This document shows, in pieces, positions 18,682 through 27,652 of a stretch of DNA of 64,000 bases (positions within the stretch are counted from its first letter, which is position 1; every line of letters begins with the position of its first letter). The position numbers and the translations under genes were made by a program. The DNA is from Pedobacter duraquae (GTDB lineage Bacteria; Bacteroidota; Bacteroidia; Sphingobacteriales; Sphingobacteriaceae), in contig NZ_SNWM01000003.1 of the NCBI RefSeq assembly GCF_004362245.1, positions 620,001 through 684,000 of the forward strand. The letters run 5' to 3'. The notes under the pieces are model-generated. The model made no database searches and was not told the DNA's origin. It saw nothing but the letters and a program-made list of their open reading frames with translations.

Positions 18682-19728
18682 CTATTTAAAATCAAAATAG
18701 GCAAGCGTGGTTACCTGCTTGTCACTTCTGTTGGCATCACTTATTACTAAAGCTCCTTTTCTAAAAAGCACCATGCCTTCCCAATTATTTTTGTCGGAAG
18801 GGAAGGAGCGGACGGCTTCCCATTGTTTTTTCCCAGTTGCGGAAAGCCGTACAATCCGGGAATAACTCGTCGTTTTTTTCTTTAGATAGTCCCCGTTTTG
18901 AGTCAGCTCTGCTTTCAGGTCCGGGATAGTTTTGCTAATTTCTTTTTCAGCATTCCTGAACATTTCGTTATCGAGGTAGGCCTTATAATCGCCATTCCAG
19001 AAGTAATTAATACCATAAATGGTCCCTTGGGCATCAATCTGGATATCCGTTATCCTGAAAGGTAAAAAGGGGATGTCGATTTTTTCAGGTGCTTTTTTAA
19101 ACGATGGATCGATCAGATAACCGATACCTCCATTGTGCATGGCATTGTATTCATATATCGCTAAAAGCTTCTTTTTTTCTGGTAGATAAGTCAGCGCCTC
19201 GTAGCCAGCATTTTCAACATAAGGATATCTCGCTAACCTCATGAAGTTGACGGCGTCTATCTCAATTGTGCCTAATTTGGTGTTTAAAATTCCTTTGATC
19301 AGGTAACAATAATCTTTGTCATCGTGTGTTTCAATCGATAGATAAACTTCATCGCCGATAAATGTAATTGCCTCGAAACCTTCATAACCTGATTTAATTT
19401 CATCTGGAAGTAGAGCGAGATTTTTTACCTTGATGGTTTTAAACGCGGTAAGTTGCTTATCCTTTCCTTCGATCACACGGGTAATACTATCCGTCAGGAT
19501 GCTATAGATATTAAAAATGCCCTCCAGTTTAGTTTCTTTGTAACTGCCATATTGTGGAATCAAATACAGTCGCCCTTTGTGGCTGCTGAGTCCGGAAAAT
19601 TCTTCATTTACTGAAGCAATCTCCAGGGGAAGTGGGATTGTTTGATACGAACGCTGTGCAAATGCTGCCAGTTGAGGGGATAAAAACCCCAGGCAGAAGA
19701 TAAAAGTTGATATTAGGGCTTTTTTCAC
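18682..19728 (-). CDS. Secreted beta-propeller-like protein, possibly phytase-like esterase family
   Basis: A 348-residue protein with an N-terminal signal peptide (FIFCLGFLSPQLAAFAQ), starting with GTG at 19728. Repeated motifs of the form EFSGLSS, GYEGFEAITF and GYEALTYLPEKKKLLAIYE, about 70 residues apart, suggest propeller blades. They resemble the esterase-like-activity-of-phytase or SdiA-regulated families, but I cannot confirm this. It lies 34 nt upstream of the GH30 gene on the same strand and may be co-transcribed with it. Confidence 0.55.
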   Translation of the reverse strand: MKKALISTFIFCLGFLSPQLAAFAQRSYQTIPLPLEIASVNEEFSGLSSHKGRLYLIPQYGSYKETKLEGIFNIYSILTDSITRVIEGKDKQLTAFKTIKVKNLALLPDEIKSGYEGFEAITFIGDEVYLSIETHDDKDYCYLIKGILNTKLGTIEIDAVNFMRLARYPYVENAGYEALTYLPEKKKLLAIYEYNAMHNGGIGYLIDPSFKKAPEKIDIPFLPFRITDIQIDAQGTIYGINYFWNGDYKAYLDNEMFRNAEKEISKTIPDLKAELTQNGDYLKKKTTSYSRIVRLSATGKKQWEAVRSFPSDKNNWEGMVLFRKGALVISDANRSDKQVTTLAYFDFK

Positions 19729-19823
19729 GGATTAAATATACAAACTGACGTTAAAATACCAATCCTGAAAATGCAGATTAAACCAAACCGCATGTTTTTT
19801 ATCTTAGTTATAAATAACCTTAT

Positions 19824-20228
19824 ATGATGCGCTTTAAAACCATTTCTATCCTTTCTGTTTTGCTGTTAACTGTCGTTGCCATGAGTGCCTTTATGCCTCA
19901 GCAAAAACAGCCTTCGGATTCAAATCTTAAAGTGTTGGCTAAGGATATCAGTCCGGATGATTTATATGATATGATGGAGGGTTTTAATACATCCTTAGGC
20001 GTAAAATGTAATTTCTGCCATTCCGCTAAAAAAGATGATCCAAACAAACTGGATTATGCGCTGGATGGGAAACCAGAAAAGGAAACCACCAGGGCTATGA
20101 TCAAAATGACAATGGAAATAAATGAGAAATATTTCCATAACGCAAGTGCCTACAGTACTAAAGCTGTATTGGCAGTCAACTGTATTACCTGTCACAATGG
20201 GAAGGCACATCCTGAAGCCAAATTTTAA
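19824..20228 (+). CDS. Secreted diheme c-type cytochrome
   Basis: A 134-residue protein with a signal peptide or anchor (about 7-23) and two haem-binding motifs, CNFCH (62-66) and CITCH (120-124). The layout resembles the C-terminal part of photosynthetic reaction-centre cytochrome subunits, a family label often given to small non-photosynthetic Bacteroidota cytochromes. The role is probably periplasmic electron transfer; the partner is unknown. Codons from Met92 onward are contained in the 246-bp repeat that is copied again at 23112. Confidence 0.85.
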   Translation: MMRFKTISILSVLLLTVVAMSAFMPQQKQPSDSNLKVLAKDISPDDLYDMMEGFNTSLGVKCNFCHSAKKDDPNKLDYALDGKPEKETTRAMIKMTMEINEKYFHNASAYSTKAVLAVNCITCHNGKAHPEAKF

Positions 20229-20342
20229 TTTCAAAAACACTTTGTGAATGGGGATTGTTCCAATGAAAACTATCCTTATGAAATTTAGCAAAGTAGAACC
20301 AAAAATGCCTGTCGTAGCCCTGCTTGTGGATATTGCTGTAGG
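20097..20342 (+). repeat. Direct repeat copy 1 (246 bp)
   Basis: This segment is identical to 23112-23357 except for one base (A at 20330, G at 23345), an exact offset of 3015. It spans the last 43 codons of the cytochrome gene, the 19-nt spacer and the first 31 codons of the YtxH-like gene. Confidence 0.97.
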
Positions 20343-20379
20343 TTTTTCTCATTTTTTGCTAATTTTATTCCTACTATAG
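20248..20379 (+). pseudogene. 5' fragment of the YtxH-like gene fused to insert sequence
   Basis: Begins like the intact gene at 23263 (MGIVPMKTILMKF...) but leaves homology after 32 codons, reads FSHFLLILFLL from insert DNA and stops at 20379. One substitution (Gly to Asp at codon 28) distinguishes it from the intact copy. Probably a by-product of the insertion. Confidence 0.8.
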
Positions 20380-23111
20380 TAATCTTCTTTGCTCTCTAAT
20401 GTCTTACATATTTTGATAAGCTAAAAAACAGTAGTAAATGGGACGCTAGTTTCATCTCGACTGCTCACCGTTTGAATTAAAACGCCTCTGTCTGCAATAA
20501 AGATGAATAGGACGAGAAATCTATTGGAAATTATGCTAAAGCTAGGGATATTCTAATTAATTTACGGTCATCATTTTTTAATACATGCAATGGAAAGTAA
20601 CAATGACCCAGTAATTTATCAATATTTAAAAATTGAAGAAGAATTAAATATTCCGATCGGTGATAGCTTTTCGGCGAATGAACCAGCTAGTCTAAAAAAG
20701 AAATTAAACGGACGACTTGCGTTAGATGGCGAAGAAATGCAGGGTATAAATGAAAAAAACCAATATGGTGGCTATCCGGGTTTCGATTCTAGCTCGGCAA
20801 CTAGTTATTTTCAGAATACAGTAGGCGATATAACCTTTAACGTGATAAATGAAGCAACAGGCGAATCCCTTAGTTATAAAACGGTTTTCGGAGTAACAGA
20901 TTTTGATGTAGATGGAGTTTACATAAAAAAAGAAACGACCGGATCTAATGCGGGAAGATACTTGAAATTGGATTTAAAAAATGGGTTTTTAAAAGCTAAA
21001 TATTATGGAGTCAAGGGCGATGGAATAAGCGATGATACCGAAAGCTTAAGGAATGCTTTGATTTCTCATAGCAAATATAAGGTGCCTCTCTTTTTTGATG
21101 AGGGATTATATATCATAAATCACAACAATTGGACGTCTTCACTTGAACTTAACTATGTAAATGTTATAGGTGTTGGAAACGATTTTTCAAAAATTAAAGT
21201 GGACAGCCGTGTGTTTCAAAATTTCATAAAACTAACTGATAACTCAATTTGCATCCTCCATAAGATAGCTATCGGAGGATTTTTAAATGTTATTTTTTCA
21301 GAAGATAAAGTTTGTCATCTTTCGATTTCAAAGTGCAAGTTCTTTAATAATAGAGAATTTAGCGTTTATGTTAAAGAAAGAACTATGGCAGCAAATTCTG
21401 AAGTAGTATTTGCTAATTTGTCGGACAATTTGATAGAAAATAGCTCTGGATTTGCTTTGCAAGGACTGATATCAAAAAGTGCAATAGCTACTGGAAATCA
21501 AATGTACAATGTACAAAGAGACCTAACTTTATGGGATATTTCCAATGGTTATAGAGTTCAGGGGATTTGTATTGGCGATCTGAGTAATGCAGAGCCAGAT
21601 TATGGTCAAAATTTAACTACGCAAATTATTATTTCAAATAACACTATCGAAAAGTTGACTAATCAATCACCTGTTGGCTCAAGCAATTATTATTCTACTA
21701 ATGCGATCGCGGCTTCCGGCAGAAACGTTATAATATCGAACAATGCTATAAAGGCACTTATATCAAGTAGAAACGATGATGTAGAGGCAATTTACACAAA
21801 AATGGTGGAAGGCGTTGTTGGCTTTAACACAATAGAAGACGGAACCATGGGAAATTCTATATCTACTGCTTCAATTGCAATTAAAGGCGTCAGGATTGAC
21901 AATCCAACCAATCTTCCTGCGTGTAATAATATCCAAGTTATTGGAAATGTTTTGCTAAACAAAACTGGTAATACCGGATGCGTTGGAATACAAATATATG
22001 GCGGAAGCAATATTGAGGTATCAAATAACACGGCTGATGGATTTCTTTATGCTGGAATGAGAGTTTTAGGCGGTAAAAACATCTCGCTTACAAGAAATAA
22101 CATATTAAATATGGATGCTTCGCAAGCTATTACTTCTGAGTTGTCTTCCATAGATGGGTATTTAAGAATCGAAAATAATAATATATCAGATATTCGAGGT
22201 ACTAATTCCACAACGGCATTACAACTTATTAAGGTCACTGCCAGTGTTACATCTATCACCGATTTAAAAGTTATTGGAAATCATATATATATATCTTTAG
22301 ATAATACTAAATATAACACCGCGTCTCTAATAGCAGTGGATGCAGTAACTGGGATCAACAGATTAAGCTGCCATGATAACGAGTACATTATCTTGTCATC
22401 TAACAGTTCTACAAATGTAAATTTAAATGGCCTCAATATTAGGGTAGTTAACTCTACAGGTTTTGCTAAAAATATTTCTGTTTCTAATAATAGGTTTAAA
22501 ACAGATGTGCCTTTGGTTAATATGAGGCATTTCACTATTAATGGATCAGCCAATATTGCGGATAACTCTTCTTTAGTACCTAATCTTCAATTAGGAATTA
22601 ATTACAATAACGGAGTTGAGTACAATAATCCATTTAAAAGAATAGCTCCGGATGCCTCATTTACTGTCACTCAAGTAGATAAATATATCACGCTCTCTTC
22701 AATTGCAGCAAGTAGAATTGTTACATTACCCAGCGCTAATAGCTGTCTCCTTAGAACGATTATACTACATAATATAAATACATCATCGTTTGCCTGGGGA
22801 GTTACTCCCGGTATAAGAGACTATTCCGGCAATCTATATTCGTTATTAGACAATAAAACAATTTATATGATTCAGAGTGATGGGACAGCGTGGTATATAA
22901 TGTCGAAACAGGGGCCAGTCTAAGTCTTCTTTTTATTTGATGAAATTGTTAAAGAGGTGAAATTTTAAGATTTTTACTTTTGAACAGAGAAAAAGGAAAT
23001 ATCGTTACGCAATTTATCGCACAGAAATTAGGTGTTCCAATAAAAGGTGAAAAATGCCAACAACATCTCGTGCACTAAAAAAGCATGAGTAACAGAACAT
23101 TTCAACATTTG
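20343..23111 (+). mobile_element. AT-rich insert flanked by 246-bp direct repeats
   Basis: About 2.77 kb between two direct repeats of host sequence, visibly more AT-rich than the flanks. It holds one long gene (beta-helix protein) and two non-coding stretches, 20380-20589 and 22924-23111, in which I see no gene, terminal inverted repeats, integrase or transposase. The repeat layout lets both host genes stay intact, as expected for single-crossover integration of a circular molecule carrying the same locus, or for site-specific integration with an unusually long shared segment. A tandem duplication or assembly error cannot be excluded. Confidence 0.7.
20590..22923 (+). CDS. Right-handed beta-helix protein, phage-tailspike-like
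   Basis: A 777-residue protein without a signal peptide. An N-terminal domain (about 1-135) is followed by a pectate-lyase-3-type opening (YYGVKGDGISDDTESLRNAL, about 137-157) and then many NN/SNN-containing parallel beta-helix rungs (about 170-670). The C-terminal domain (about 690-777) resembles those of phage tail proteins and includes VTLPSANSC. The order head-binding-like domain, beta-helix, small C-terminal domain is typical of tailspikes that bind or cleave surface polysaccharides. No catalytic residues can be assigned. It is the only gene of the insert. Confidence 0.75.
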   Translation: MESNNDPVIYQYLKIEEELNIPIGDSFSANEPASLKKKLNGRLALDGEEMQGINEKNQYGGYPGFDSSSATSYFQNTVGDITFNVINEATGESLSYKTVFGVTDFDVDGVYIKKETTGSNAGRYLKLDLKNGFLKAKYYGVKGDGISDDTESLRNALISHSKYKVPLFFDEGLYIINHNNWTSSLELNYVNVIGVGNDFSKIKVDSRVFQNFIKLTDNSICILHKIAIGGFLNVIFSEDKVCHLSISKCKFFNNREFSVYVKERTMAANSEVVFANLSDNLIENSSGFALQGLISKSAIATGNQMYNVQRDLTLWDISNGYRVQGICIGDLSNAEPDYGQNLTTQIIISNNTIEKLTNQSPVGSSNYYSTNAIAASGRNVIISNNAIKALISSRNDDVEAIYTKMVEGVVGFNTIEDGTMGNSISTASIAIKGVRIDNPTNLPACNNIQVIGNVLLNKTGNTGCVGIQIYGGSNIEVSNNTADGFLYAGMRVLGGKNISLTRNNILNMDASQAITSELSSIDGYLRIENNNISDIRGTNSTTALQLIKVTASVTSITDLKVIGNHIYISLDNTKYNTASLIAVDAVTGINRLSCHDNEYIILSSNSSTNVNLNGLNIRVVNSTGFAKNISVSNNRFKTDVPLVNMRHFTINGSANIADNSSLVPNLQLGINYNNGVEYNNPFKRIAPDASFTVTQVDKYITLSSIAASRIVTLPSANSCLLRTIILHNINTSSFAWGVTPGIRDYSGNLYSLLDNKTIYMIQSDGTAWYIMSKQGPV

Positions 23112-23242
23112 ATGATCAAAATGACAATGGAAATAAATGAGAAATATTTCCATAACGCAAGTGCCTACAGTACTAAAGCTGTATTGGCAGTCAACTGTAT
23201 TACCTGTCACAATGGGAAGGCACATCCTGAAGCCAAATTTTA
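23112..23242 (+). pseudogene. 3' fragment of the cytochrome gene
   Basis: Copies the last 43 codons and stop of the cytochrome gene, including one CITCH haem motif. It starts by chance at an ATG but lacks a signal peptide and the first haem site, so it cannot be a functional exported cytochrome. Confidence 0.85.
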
Positions 23243-23357
23243 ATTTCAAAAACACTTTGTGAATGGGGATTGTTCCAATGAAAACTATCCTTATGAAATT
23301 TAGCAAAGTAGAACCAAAAATGCCTGTCGTAGCCCTGCTTGTGGGTATTGCTGTAGG
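23112..23357 (+). repeat. Direct repeat copy 2 (246 bp)
   Basis: Second copy of 20097-20342 with one mismatch. Its right end continues into the intact YtxH-like gene, so this copy marks the right edge of the insert. Confidence 0.97.
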
Positions 23358-23562
23358 CGCCGCCTTCGGAATCCTTTTTGCTCCGAAATCGAAGTCCAGA
23401 TCAAAACATGCCACAACAACCAAACCTATACCCGATCTGCGGGCACATAGCCTTGAAGTTTCAGAGAAGCTGACGGGATCGCCTGAGCAGATTCCCGATC
23501 TTACAAAAACAACTTTAAAACAGACAGGGCCAAAATCGCGTCAGCTCCCTATAGAAGCATAG
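23263..23562 (+). CDS. YtxH-like small membrane protein
   Basis: A 99-residue protein with one hydrophobic segment containing the YtxH-type motif VGIAVGAAFGILFAPKSK (about 27-44), followed by a basic, Pro/Thr-rich tail. YtxH-family proteins are small stress-associated membrane proteins of unclear role. Several in-frame ATGs (23263, 23278, 23293) make the start uncertain. Its first 32 codons lie in the direct repeat. Before the insertion it probably followed the cytochrome gene with a 19-34 nt spacer, as an operon partner. Confidence 0.75.
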   Translation: MGIVPMKTILMKFSKVEPKMPVVALLVGIAVGAAFGILFAPKSKSRSKHATTTKPIPDLRAHSLEVSEKLTGSPEQIPDLTKTTLKQTGPKSRQLPIEA

Positions 23563-23580
23563 GAAGCTGACATCAATATG

Positions 23581-24771
23581 CTACATCCAGATTAAAGGGT
23601 GCCTGATCGGTAGATTCCTGATTACCTCCTCAACCTTGGGGTCGTGGTCAAGTTTTGCCCAGGCGGCATACCAATCTGTATTTTGATAAGCTGCGGCGCC
23701 AAAAAGTAAAAACGGTTGCGCAACCGGCCAGTTGTCCCAATACATCACATCAGCTTTCAAAGGCCAGGTGCTTTTGTCAGCGATGTATGGGTACAAATAA
23801 GCAATTCCCTTTTTAATTGACTTTCCATCAGCAGTTTCATAAGCCCACAAGTTTTGTGAGGATGAAGAAAGGATCTGACATAGGGTAACCATGGCATCGA
23901 GGTTGAAGATTGAATAACCATAGGGCTTAGTCCGCGAAAGCTCTAGCGGGAAGCTTCCATCAAGCCCCATTTGGTTAGGAAGCAGAACCTGCTTAAACCG
24001 ATTTGTACAAGAGTCAAGCATTGCTTTATTGCCACATAATTTGGCGAACGAAGCGACCTGCATTGTCCAACAGGTAGTATGGTTATTTTTAACGTTTTTC
24101 TCCTGCAGGCCTTTCTGACTGGTGTTTAGCCAGGTAGTATATGCGTTGAACCAGCTCTTTATTCCTTCGGTAGTTTTAGGATCCAGGGCTGCTGATTTTT
24201 CCATCACAATTACACCTTGCGCAACTTCCATCAGGTGAATGGTATCTATGATTCCATAATTTCTGCCAGTGAATAACCCTTTAACAGCCTGACTATATTC
24301 CAGGTTGGGGTTCATTAAGGTCTCGCGGTTGATAAACCAGGCACGTAGATGGACTACGGCTTGTTTCACATATTTGTCATCGTGTGTAATTTTATAAGCA
24401 GAAGCCAGTGCGCCAATAATTTTGCTGAACCTGATCATCGCTTTACGATGTTCTACAAAGTTATCGGGGTTGGTTAACCCGTCTCTGTTGATATAAGGTC
24501 CATCAGGATTTTTAGGATCCGGCCAGAAATAATCTGCTTCGGAGAAAAAATCATGTAACCCACCAGCACTTCTTGCAGAACTTGCAGCAGTAATTGTTAC
24601 CGGTTTTTGTTGCATTGCCCAGGCTGCTTCGGCCATAATCTGATTTTTTAATAGTGCTTCAGCTTTCTGATAAGTGTCAGAATTGGCATGTACTGGCGTC
24701 GTCGCCTTTGCAGTAAGCGTTAAACAGACAACTAACGCAACGATTGTGCAGGAAAGTTTATTCATAAACAT
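23581..24771 (-). CDS. Secreted alginate-lyase-family protein
   Basis: A 396-residue protein with a signal peptide (LSCTIVALVVCLTLTAKA) and an alpha/alpha-barrel of the alginate lyase family PF05426. Recognisable blocks are DYFWPDPKNPDGPYINRDG, the His/Asn-rich KNNHTTCWTMQ and YSIFNLDAM. It would act in the periplasm on uronate-containing polymers, although this family also includes proteins of other or unknown specificity. The DoxX-like gene lies 4 nt upstream of the ATG at 24771 on the same strand (start could be 24765), so the two form an operon. Confidence 0.8.
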   Translation of the reverse strand: MFMNKLSCTIVALVVCLTLTAKATTPVHANSDTYQKAEALLKNQIMAEAAWAMQQKPVTITAASSARSAGGLHDFFSEADYFWPDPKNPDGPYINRDGLTNPDNFVEHRKAMIRFSKIIGALASAYKITHDDKYVKQAVVHLRAWFINRETLMNPNLEYSQAVKGLFTGRNYGIIDTIHLMEVAQGVIVMEKSAALDPKTTEGIKSWFNAYTTWLNTSQKGLQEKNVKNNHTTCWTMQVASFAKLCGNKAMLDSCTNRFKQVLLPNQMGLDGSFPLELSRTKPYGYSIFNLDAMVTLCQILSSSSQNLWAYETADGKSIKKGIAYLYPYIADKSTWPLKADVMYWDNWPVAQPFLLFGAAAYQNTDWYAAWAKLDHDPKVEEVIRNLPIRHPLIWM

Positions 24772-24775
24772 GGTA

Positions 24776-25150
24776 TTAAGAGTTTAGGTTATCTTTTTTA
24801 CTGATCCACCATGCCCAGGCAATTAGTACAAACTGAAACGGCAGGCGGATATAAGCTATTGTTTTGCTGCCGATGGCAGGATGAGTACGTAGCGTGTCAA
24901 TAATATGCAGGGGCAGAAAGATAATCATCAGCCAGAATACACCGATTGCTGCGCGGTATTTAAATCGGGGCAAAAAAAGGCCAACACCCAGAATTAGTTC
25001 TGCTGCTCCGCCAAGGTAGTTAGTTAAGGAACCAGGCAGAAAGGCCGGAATAAATGGATAGTAGCTGGTAGGGTTAATGAAATGGTTAAGTCCGGCTACA
25101 ATCAGAATGATCCCGAAAACAACAGTCAGTATATATTTGGTTCTTTGCAT
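24776..25150 (-). CDS. DoxX-family membrane protein
   Basis: A 124-residue protein with four predicted membrane helices and the DoxX-like features of a buried Asn-His pair (GLNHFINPTSY) and GAAELILGVGLFLP. DoxX-type proteins are small quinone- or redox-associated membrane proteins with ill-defined roles. It is first in a pair with the alginate-lyase-family gene, 4 nt apart; no functional link is known. Confidence 0.8.
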   Translation of the reverse strand: MQRTKYILTVVFGIILIVAGLNHFINPTSYYPFIPAFLPGSLTNYLGGAAELILGVGLFLPRFKYRAAIGVFWLMIIFLPLHIIDTLRTHPAIGSKTIAYIRLPFQFVLIAWAWWISKKDNLNS

Positions 25151-25179
25151 TGTATAGTGTAAATATATTTAAATTGGTT

Positions 25180-25187
25180 TACTTTTG
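25180..25187 (+). promoter_or_regulatory. -7 box of the gene at 25208
   Basis: TACTTTTG matches TAnnTTTG, 20 nt upstream of the ATG. No clear -33 TTTG. Confidence 0.5.
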
Positions 25188-25207
25188 AATTTCCAAAAAA
25201 AAGAAAC

Positions 25208-25543
25208 ATGTCTGAAAATACCCCTAAACCCATTTACAACGATTTCCAAGAATTCTATACCCAGGCTGTACTGCCTGTAAAAGAAGCGAACCATGCATGG
25301 ATTCGCCTTGACGGAAAGTTAAAGGGAAATACAAGAATCGTGTTCGGTTCTTTTATGTATCAGGATAAAAAATGGAAAGTTGCCGGAGATACGCAATTTG
25401 AAAAGCTTGCCCTTGTGTTCGCAGAATTGCAAAAAGGAAACGATCCTTTTGTAATTAAGCATACACGCGATCATCAGGGAGAAACGTTGACCATCAAAGG
25501 ACAACCGGTTAGAGATGCTAGATTTTATGTTTATTCTGCATAA
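25208..25543 (+). CDS. Conserved hypothetical protein
   Basis: A 111-residue soluble protein with no signal peptide and no membrane segment. Alternating hydrophobic stretches (ARFYVYSA at the end, NTRIVFGSFMYQ in the middle) suggest a small beta-rich fold. I do not recognise the family. It has its own -7 box, is divergent from the DoxX-like gene and convergent with the TonB receptor gene. Confidence 0.6.
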   Translation: MSENTPKPIYNDFQEFYTQAVLPVKEANHAWIRLDGKLKGNTRIVFGSFMYQDKKWKVAGDTQFEKLALVFAELQKGNDPFVIKHTRDHQGETLTIKGQPVRDARFYVYSA

Positions 25544-25579
25544 ATTGAACCTGGAGGAACAGGAACTTTTTTGCCTGAC

Positions 25580-27652
25580 CTATATTTTAGTAAATCTGTA
25601 GGTCAGGCCTCCATAAAAACTTCTGCTAGCTGCGGGGTTAAAATATCTGTTATTAGCCGCATTCAGATCGTTACCAAGACTATATTTCTCGTTTAGCAGA
25701 TTGTCTGCACCAGCATAAAGTTCCAATCTGGTTTTTGCTATCCTGATATTTTTCCAGCCGATTCTTGCCTGTACCAGATGGTAGTGGTTGGCGTATATCG
25801 TATTACCATCATTCAATGGGATTTTAGCGGTGTAGTTGTGTTGCACAAAACCATACAGTCCTTGGGGCAGGTCGACTGAAGCACTGGTAACAAATGTGTT
25901 TTTCGGAACACCGGTTAAGGCATTGCCGTCATAATTTACTGCTCCTGCCTGGTAGTTTTTAAATTTGAAGTTGCTTAGGGTAATGGCGTTTCTCAACTGA
26001 AGACCACGAAATATGCCGCTGGTCTTTGGCCTGATGAGCCACGCCGATAAGGCTGTTTCTATTCCCAATTGCTTAGTGCCACCGGCATTGATAAAATACT
26101 CCGTATCATTGGTATTGACCCTGCGTACAATTGCGTTAGTGAGGCTGTAATAGAATCCTGTTACGTCTGCGGCAATTACGTTATTGAGATCCTGAAACTT
26201 AATCCCTATCTCTCTGTTCCATCCGGATTCTGGTTGTAAGTTTACATTGATGATCGCATCTGATGCACGGACTTCAGCTTGTGTTGGTGGAGAATATCCT
26301 TTACTGATCGAGCCACGCAACGCAAAACGTTGATCCAATAAATAGGATAGCGCTATCCTCGGCATAAATTGCGTGTCGAACTTATTAGTGCGTTCTGCTA
26401 TTGCTACTGGTGCTATACTTTCATAGTGGTATTGATAAAGATTGGCGCTTCCGGAAAGTTCTAACAACAATTTTTTATTCAAATCGACATTCATGTTGAT
26501 GAAAGCAAAATTGCTTGACGATTTTAATTTGTCGGCTGCCATAACCGCAGCTGCCGTACCGAAGTTATTCACATAGTTATCCACATCTGATGACGTGCCG
26601 GAACTTTCCAGCCCGATATCAAATTTATAGCTCAGTGTGTTAAACGATTTTTCATAATCCAGATACGTACGGGCGCCAAAAGTGGTTTCTTTCCTGTGTT
26701 CGTAATTGGTGATGAATGGATTTTTAAGGTCTGTATACGATCCAAAAACTGCCAGAACATGTCTGAATCCCTTACCCAATTGCCAGTCGTTGGAGATACC
26801 ACCGTAAAAGGTTTTACTGTAAATTCCGGCCTGTTGCTGGATGGCGCTTCTGATGGCACCGGCTGCGGGTCTCGACATACGGGGATTTAACTCCATCTGT
26901 GCAGCAGTGAGTCCGCCTGGTGTCTGATAACCCAGATCCGAGTAGAAGAATAAAGCTTTCAAACTAGCCTGTGGAATGTAGTTAAGCTGTTGCACGAGCT
27001 GTACAAAGTTACGTTTCATCGCGCTGTTATCGCGATAGCCATCACTACGCTGGTAACTTTGCGTCAATGTAGCCTGATATTTACCCCATTTGTTGCCAAG
27101 GCTGACATCTTCATGGAACGCGCCAAAAGAACCGGCCTCCAGTTTTAATGCCGCTGCGGGGGAAGCGTTTAGGGTACTCGGGTTTATCAGCACTACGCCA
27201 CCAGAATTGGCTCCGAAAATGCTGCTTTGAGGTCCTTTTAATACCTGGATTGACCCAATGGCGCTCACATCTAATGCATTGAGGTAAGTGTTTCCCCCGG
27301 CATCAGTAAGTGGGAAATCATCCAGATAAATCTTAACATTCCTGATTCCAAACGGAGAACGCAAAAGACTTCCGCGTATCGAAAGCCTGTAACTTCCAGG
27401 AGAGCGTTCCTCCATTCTGATGCCCGATATGGTATTCATCGCTGGCACCAGTGAGTTACTGTTTTGTTGTTGAATTGCATCTTGGTCGAGCACGCCAACA
27501 GCACCCGTACTCCTCAATTGAGGCAGTACGTTGAAATAAGGTTTAATAACCACCTCCCGTAAACGGGTGGTGGTATCTTTTTTTATTTGTGAAAATGCAG
27601 CGGTATGTAAACATAATAGGCAGAGCGCCGAGACTTTTAATTGTTTGATCAT
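25580..27652 (-). CDS. TonB-dependent receptor, PqqU/YncD-like
   Basis: A 690-residue outer-membrane transporter with signal peptide (LCLLCLHTAAFSQ), plug domain (about 35-150) and 22-strand barrel ending in the aromatic YGGLTYRFTKI. It lacks the SusC carboxypeptidase-like domain. Segments LSIRG..RS.FGIR, GPQSSIFGANSGGV and PGGLT recall E. coli YncD (PqqU), the reported PQQ importer, from memory. Its ATG at 27652 overlaps the stop of a PQQ-dehydrogenase-type gene (ATGA), which strengthens the idea that it imports that cofactor. The frame extends 6 codons further, but the coupled start is preferred. A siderophore substrate remains possible. Confidence 0.8.
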   Translation of the reverse strand: MIKQLKVSALCLLCLHTAAFSQIKKDTTTRLREVVIKPYFNVLPQLRSTGAVGVLDQDAIQQQNSNSLVPAMNTISGIRMEERSPGSYRLSIRGSLLRSPFGIRNVKIYLDDFPLTDAGGNTYLNALDVSAIGSIQVLKGPQSSIFGANSGGVVLINPSTLNASPAAALKLEAGSFGAFHEDVSLGNKWGKYQATLTQSYQRSDGYRDNSAMKRNFVQLVQQLNYIPQASLKALFFYSDLGYQTPGGLTAAQMELNPRMSRPAAGAIRSAIQQQAGIYSKTFYGGISNDWQLGKGFRHVLAVFGSYTDLKNPFITNYEHRKETTFGARTYLDYEKSFNTLSYKFDIGLESSGTSSDVDNYVNNFGTAAAVMAADKLKSSSNFAFINMNVDLNKKLLLELSGSANLYQYHYESIAPVAIAERTNKFDTQFMPRIALSYLLDQRFALRGSISKGYSPPTQAEVRASDAIINVNLQPESGWNREIGIKFQDLNNVIAADVTGFYYSLTNAIVRRVNTNDTEYFINAGGTKQLGIETALSAWLIRPKTSGIFRGLQLRNAITLSNFKFKNYQAGAVNYDGNALTGVPKNTFVTSASVDLPQGLYGFVQHNYTAKIPLNDGNTIYANHYHLVQARIGWKNIRIAKTRLELYAGADNLLNEKYSLGNDLNAANNRYFNPAASRSFYGGLTYRFTKI

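Noticed and set aside
22995-23074. Short reading frame in the right part of the insert
   Set aside because: Fewer than 35 codons, TTG start and no recognisable motif.
25573-25608. Inverted repeat GCCTGACCTA/TAGGTCAGGC as a terminator
   Set aside because: No T run follows on either strand and part of it lies in the receptor coding end; at most a stem-loop.
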